Below, in pieces: positions 60,455-64,000 of a DNA stretch of 64,000 bases (position 1 is its first letter; the number at the start of each line of letters is the position of its first letter). The translations under genes were made by a program, and so were the position numbers. Under the pieces are notes generated by a model. It was not told the origin of the DNA. It saw only the letters and a list, made by a program, of their open reading frames with translations, and did not search any database. This DNA is from Endotrypanum monterogeii (lineage: Eukaryota > Euglenozoa > Kinetoplastea > Trypanosomatida > Trypanosomatidae), in the NCBI GenBank assembly GCA_000333855.2, contig CM007347.1:783992-847991 (forward strand). The letters run 5' to 3'.

Positions 60455-60500
60455 CTAGCGAGGAGCACAATGGGGAAAGATAAAGGGAAGAAAGGCAGGG
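60455..60500 (-). promoter_or_regulatory. Candidate spliced-leader acceptor of UNC119
   Basis: On the minus strand a C/T block (complement of 60472-60500) is followed by the first AG at 60456-60455, 39 bases above the UNC119 ATG. It removes the upstream frame extension from the mature message if used. Confidence 0.5.
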
Positions 60501-61123
60501 CGCTCCTTGACTCGGCGTGCGCGACTTTGTGTGTGTGTGTGTGCGGAGGGTGAGTTGCGCACTAAAAAAAAAAAAAAAAACAAGGAGGGGCAACAAAAAG
60601 AGCAGCAAAGTTTCGGTTATGGTAGCAGTTCCTTGTGCTACACCTTGCGAGCGAGTAGAAAATCCCTGTTGATGGAAAGCCCCAATATGCAGTAGGATGT
60701 AGAAAAATGTAAATACTTCTAGTGATGCGTGCACACCAAAAAGTGCAACAGGGAAAAGGAGGGCAAGAGTCACGAATAGAATAGCGTATGTGTGCAGCAG
60801 GCTTAGGAAAGCTGGCAGAGTGGAGGAGGGGGAGATGCAGACTGTGAAGGGGTGCTTCGTGGCTCGCTTTTGTTTGTCCTTGGAGCATTTTTTTGAGGGG
60901 AAGGAGGGGCACGGCGACCTGCCCCAGAAGAATTGTGTCTTGCAAGTCCCGAAGACATGGAGTACACAAAGCGAAGATGGACAAGGGCTGAGTTGCCGGC
61001 ATCACCACTGGCAGCAGCAGTAGCAACACCATCACTACGTCTAAATACCTAATAGTAGCCTACCCCCAAGGTAGCGTTGATGCGTGCAGCGAAACAGAGA
61101 AACAGAAGCAGTCGCACAGGGGT

Positions 61124-61163
<40 letters not shown>
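61124..61163. repeat. Joined (CA)n(TA)n tract
   Basis: A CA run of 17 bases passes directly into a TA run of about 24 bases ending in TATGTATA, a partial version of the palindromic CA-TA-TG tracts at 14380 and 48397. Confidence 0.85.
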
Positions 61164-61876
61164 GTATACAGATCGGGTAGTCGGACTCATGCACGTCCCG
61201 CAATGACCATGATATATATATATATATATATATTCCAAAACAAATACCCACGGCACTGGATTATATGTTTTGCCCTGATCCCTGCCAACGTGCAAAAAAA
61301 AAAGGGGGGAAGCAGTGGTGATGAGTTATTACATCAAACAAATTCACGTACATGTCACGATAAGACGATATATCAAAGCAGCACCACACGATCGAAATTC
61401 TAAAAAATGAGAATACTACCCAATGGACCATTCCCTGTTCTCCCTCATCCCCCCCCCGCGACAGAATCGGGGGAAATGGGAAGTCATGCGAATAAAAATG
61501 AAAACAACGGCAATCGCGTGGGAAAGAGAGGGAGGGGGCAGTGAAAGGAACAAAATGATGAAGAGAGGCCAAAATCAAATTCAAAAAAATCAAAGAGGGG
61601 GAAGCGAAATGGGTGGTGTAACCGGTTGAGCATTGGTGCGGACAGCGAATGCACATACCGGATCACAGCGGACATACAGGTACCTCTATGCAGAATACAG
61701 ACGCACTACAGAACTCCCGGGGAGATGAAGAATAATTAAGACGCGGAAGACAGGCGGGTCAATGGAGGGGGGGGGATGGGGAATGACAATCACAGACAAC
61801 GGCAGGGGTCGAGAAAAGCGCAGAGGATACGGATAAGAAAAACGTGTGCAACCAAGCAACACGGTGATAAAATGGG

Positions 61877-61908
<32 letters not shown>

Positions 61909-61997
61909 ATGAGGACTTAGGATCTAAGCACCCACACTAGCTAGCACAGAACAAGGAAACAAAAAGGAAATTCGAAAAACTGCCAAATTCGCGCCGC

Positions 61998-63659
61998 CTA
62001 TACGTCAGCGATTACTTCCTCCTCCATCACGGACACACTACCAGCAACGCTGGTGGGGGGGTACGGAACCGCGTCTGTTCCGTGGTACATGTGACTATGC
62101 GCTCTATAGCGATGCACAGCCGATGGATACGTGGGGATTGCATGCGGTGCGCCTTCGGTGGCAATAAGTTTTTCCTGCGAGCCATTACCCTGGTCCAAGT
62201 GAAAATCTGTTGCGTTGCGTACCATTGTAGCATGTAGCTCTGCTAGCTTTTGACGCTCGCGGGCCAGCAGACGCTCCATGTCAGCCACCTCCTCGTCGTA
62301 GCGTGCCGACTCGAGCGTTAACTCACGCTGTCTGTGCTGTAGAGCAATCAGACGCTTCTCCCGCTCAGTATGGAAGCGGTACGCCTCCATCCTCCATACA
62401 TGATTTTGCTCGTCCAGGATCGTCTCCAGCTCATCAGCACGGATGACAGCGCCGTGTACAGCCGACGCACTCACGGGCGCTGACGCACTGGCATGTGAAG
62501 CAGAGGACACAAAAAGGGGGCGATACGGCTGCTGCTGTTGCAGTGGTGACGAACCGCGAGCCCTTTGCTCAACGAAGTTGATGCGTCGGTCCTCGTAATG
62601 TGAGTGATTAAGACCGTTCGACGGGGCTGCACTTGCACCGCGGTGCTCCATCCACCCTGGGTATGAAGTTAGCGGCGGCGGAGCATTCAGGTAGTGTGGT
62701 GAGAAATGTGCATCATATGAGCGCGGCGGTAACGGCAACGGTGGCGACGATAGAGCGTAAGACACGTGTCGCTGATGGTCAGAATGGGACGCGGAAGGTC
62801 GACTAGGAAACTCCTGGAACCGTGAAGACTGCGGATGCGCAATCGAGGAAGCCGATGTCGGCACCGATCCCTGCGTAGGGTAAGAGAAAAGCCGCTCGGG
62901 TATTCGAGGCTGCGGGCTCTCGGCATCGACACCCATGCCACTGGGCCAGGCCCCGTATGGCAGAGAAGATAAAGTTGTGGCGGAGGTCCAGAGGGGCAGG
63001 CTGCTATCGTTCAGCATCACAGAATTGTGTTGCTGCTGTAGCGCGGTACGATGCTTGTACGCGATGTAGTCACTTGCGGTGCCCTGGACATCGCCTTCTC
63101 CTGTAATGGGTGAAGTTAAGCTGACAAGGCGATCAGGCGACGGTGCCCGCCGAGTGGACGCTGACGCAACAGACGCCATCGACGCAGTAACCGATCGGCC
63201 GTTGCCTTCCCCTCTCAACGGGAAGCTGTTCACTGGCCCAGAATCGCCTCGGCTCGGCACTTGAGGGGAAACAGTGGCGACCTCGGCTGAGGAGCGCACC
63301 GATGATGCGCTCGTCGTGGCATTACGTTCATTAACGTCACCGAATTTGTTGTGATATCGCACATCCCCAGTGCTTCGAATAAAATCAACCGTATCGTTCT
63401 CGCGTAGTCCTGCGACAGCGCCAACGTCGTTAGGCTCGAAAGATCGCCCGTGAATGAAGAGTTGCTGCTCGTCGGGTGGTACACGACTGATGTGCGCGAT
63501 ATGATCTCGGAGTTGCTTGCCTGTGAGTCGCCGCACGTCGCCTTCAAAGACTAGATTGTAAATGACACCAGCGGCAACGTTCCGTACACGCAGGGAAGCG
63601 CGCGGACGTGGCGAGTGATGACCCTGACCTGTTGATTGCGAGGACAATGCACCGTACAT
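61998..63659 (-). CDS. Ubiquitin-like domain and coiled-coil protein, 553 aa
   Basis: I cannot name this protein. The frame's first codon is GTG; I use the adjacent ATG (63657-63659). Residues about 22-95 look like a ubiquitin-like fold: LRVRNVAAGVIYNLVFEGDV as the first hairpin, LTGKQLRDHIAHISRVPPDEQQLFIHGR as helix and strand with the P-x-x-Q-Q-L-F-x-x-G-R wording typical of ubiquitin-like domains, then LRENDTVDF. There is no C-terminal GG after it, so it would be an integral interaction domain, not a conjugated tag. Residues 100-400 are Ser/Pro/His/Tyr-rich and disordered. A coiled coil covers about 405-490 (LDEQNHVWRMEAYRF, then REKRLIALQHRQRELTLES and MERLLARERQKLAELHATM). A scaffold role is plausible; partners are unknown. 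Confidence 0.85.
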   Translation of the reverse strand: MYGALSSQSTGQGHHSPRPRASLRVRNVAAGVIYNLVFEGDVRRLTGKQLRDHIAHISRVPPDEQQLFIHGRSFEPNDVGAVAGLRENDTVDFIRSTGDVRYHNKFGDVNERNATTSASSVRSSAEVATVSPQVPSRGDSGPVNSFPLRGEGNGRSVTASMASVASASTRRAPSPDRLVSLTSPITGEGDVQGTASDYIAYKHRTALQQQHNSVMLNDSSLPLWTSATTLSSLPYGAWPSGMGVDAESPQPRIPERLFSYPTQGSVPTSASSIAHPQSSRFQEFPSRPSASHSDHQRHVSYALSSPPLPLPPRSYDAHFSPHYLNAPPPLTSYPGWMEHRGASAAPSNGLNHSHYEDRRINFVEQRARGSSPLQQQQPYRPLFVSSASHASASAPVSASAVHGAVIRADELETILDEQNHVWRMEAYRFHTEREKRLIALQHRQRELTLESARYDEEVADMERLLARERQKLAELHATMVRNATDFHLDQGNGSQEKLIATEGAPHAIPTYPSAVHRYRAHSHMYHGTDAVPYPPTSVAGSVSVMEEEVIADV

Positions 63660-64000
63660 CACTAAGGAAGGGCAAGAAAGCGATGAAATTGTGCAGCCGT
63701 CAGAATGTCAACAAATATCTTTTCTTTTGTACCTGTTACCTCACACATACGCAAACACAGACAGAAAATGAGAGGCAGGTAGGCCGTGACTCCACTAACG
63801 AGTGCTGATAGAAAACGACCAAGAGCAGAGAAATCGAGGGGAAAAGAGTTTTGGAGAAAAAAAAACGGAAGGAGGCATTCGATAAGCCGTCCCGCTCATT
63901 TTTTTTTTTTTGTGTGTGTGTGGATTAGAGAAGTGCAAACACATGCACATTAGAAGGGGAGCTACCATGCAAAACCCCGGAGAAGCATGAATAATATCTA
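63660..64000. other. Upstream spacer at the window edge
   Basis: No gene supported. A T run followed by TG (about 63899-63921) and an A run (63858-63866) are visible. The sequence is probably the 5' flank of the Ubl protein gene. Confidence 0.55.

Larger units (their letters stand above)
60417..61997. other. Spacer between the Ubl protein gene and UNC119
   Basis: No gene supported. It holds an A run at 60564-60580, the joined CA-TA tract at 61124-61163, a TA tract at 61212-61232, G/C runs near 61449-61457 and 61769-61776, and a CA tract at about 61877-61906 close to the stop of the next gene. Confidence 0.6.

Overview
The window comes from a trypanosomatid nuclear chromosome, almost certainly subfamily Leishmaniinae (Leishmania, Porcisia, Endotrypanum or a close relative; the species cannot be settled from sequence alone). 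The reasons are: all 18 supported genes lie on the minus strand, as in a kinetoplastid polycistronic unit; every gene is a single exon; pyrimidine tracts followed by AG precede start codons; spacers are 0.7-3.2 kb and full of CA/TG, TA, GA and homopolymer tracts; and several proteins exist only in, or are typical of, kinetoplastids (trypanothione synthetase, a CRK9-type kinase). From memory, orthologues of trypanothione synthetase, MRE11, CRK9, SmB and UNC119 lie close together on L. major chromosome 27 and T. brucei chromosome 2, so this looks like a conserved core block. There is no strand switch, tRNA, rRNA, CRISPR array or transposon.

In transcription order (right to left) the genes are: a ubiquitin-like/coiled-coil protein (63659-61998); UNC119 (60416-59823); a TBC Rab-GAP of GYP1/TBC1D22 type (56615-53385); SPB1 rRNA methyltransferase (52104-49324); SmB (47852-47523); an IFT43-like protein (46276-45029); an AK7-like protein with Rossmann, adenylate-kinase and Dpy-30 parts (43426-38849); CRK9-like kinase (37496-34581); an unknown basic protein (32625-31813); a four-span membrane protein (30399-29368); a large multi-span membrane protein (26718-22921); a quadruple-CX9C protein (22118-21696); TVP23 (20047-19301); a large probably mitochondrial protein (18413-14610); MRE11 (13431-10807); an unknown probably mitochondrial protein (10008-7948); trypanothione synthetase (7079-5118); and an unknown Ser/Arg/His-rich protein (3526-803).

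The block mixes functions, as expected where genes share a transcript but not a pathway. Two loose themes stand out. One is the flagellum (UNC119, IFT43-like, AK7-like). The other is RNA (SPB1 for rRNA, SmB for the spliceosome, CRK9 for Pol II/trans-splicing). Trypanothione synthetase supplies the redox thiol of these parasites and MRE11 repairs DNA breaks.

I found no unmistakable new system. The points most worth following up are an Asn in place of a metal-binding His in MRE11, loss of the Walker A lysine in the AK7-like protein, a four-fold CX9C mitochondrial candidate, an unreported-looking IFT43 candidate, self-complementary CA-TA-TG tracts, and an assembly fault around the N gap at 28732-28741 that inserts about 274 bases of duplicated and inverted sequence. 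Start codons were checked against the DNA. Several long reading frames begin with non-ATG codons or run up into pyrimidine-tract 5' UTRs, and I shortened them.
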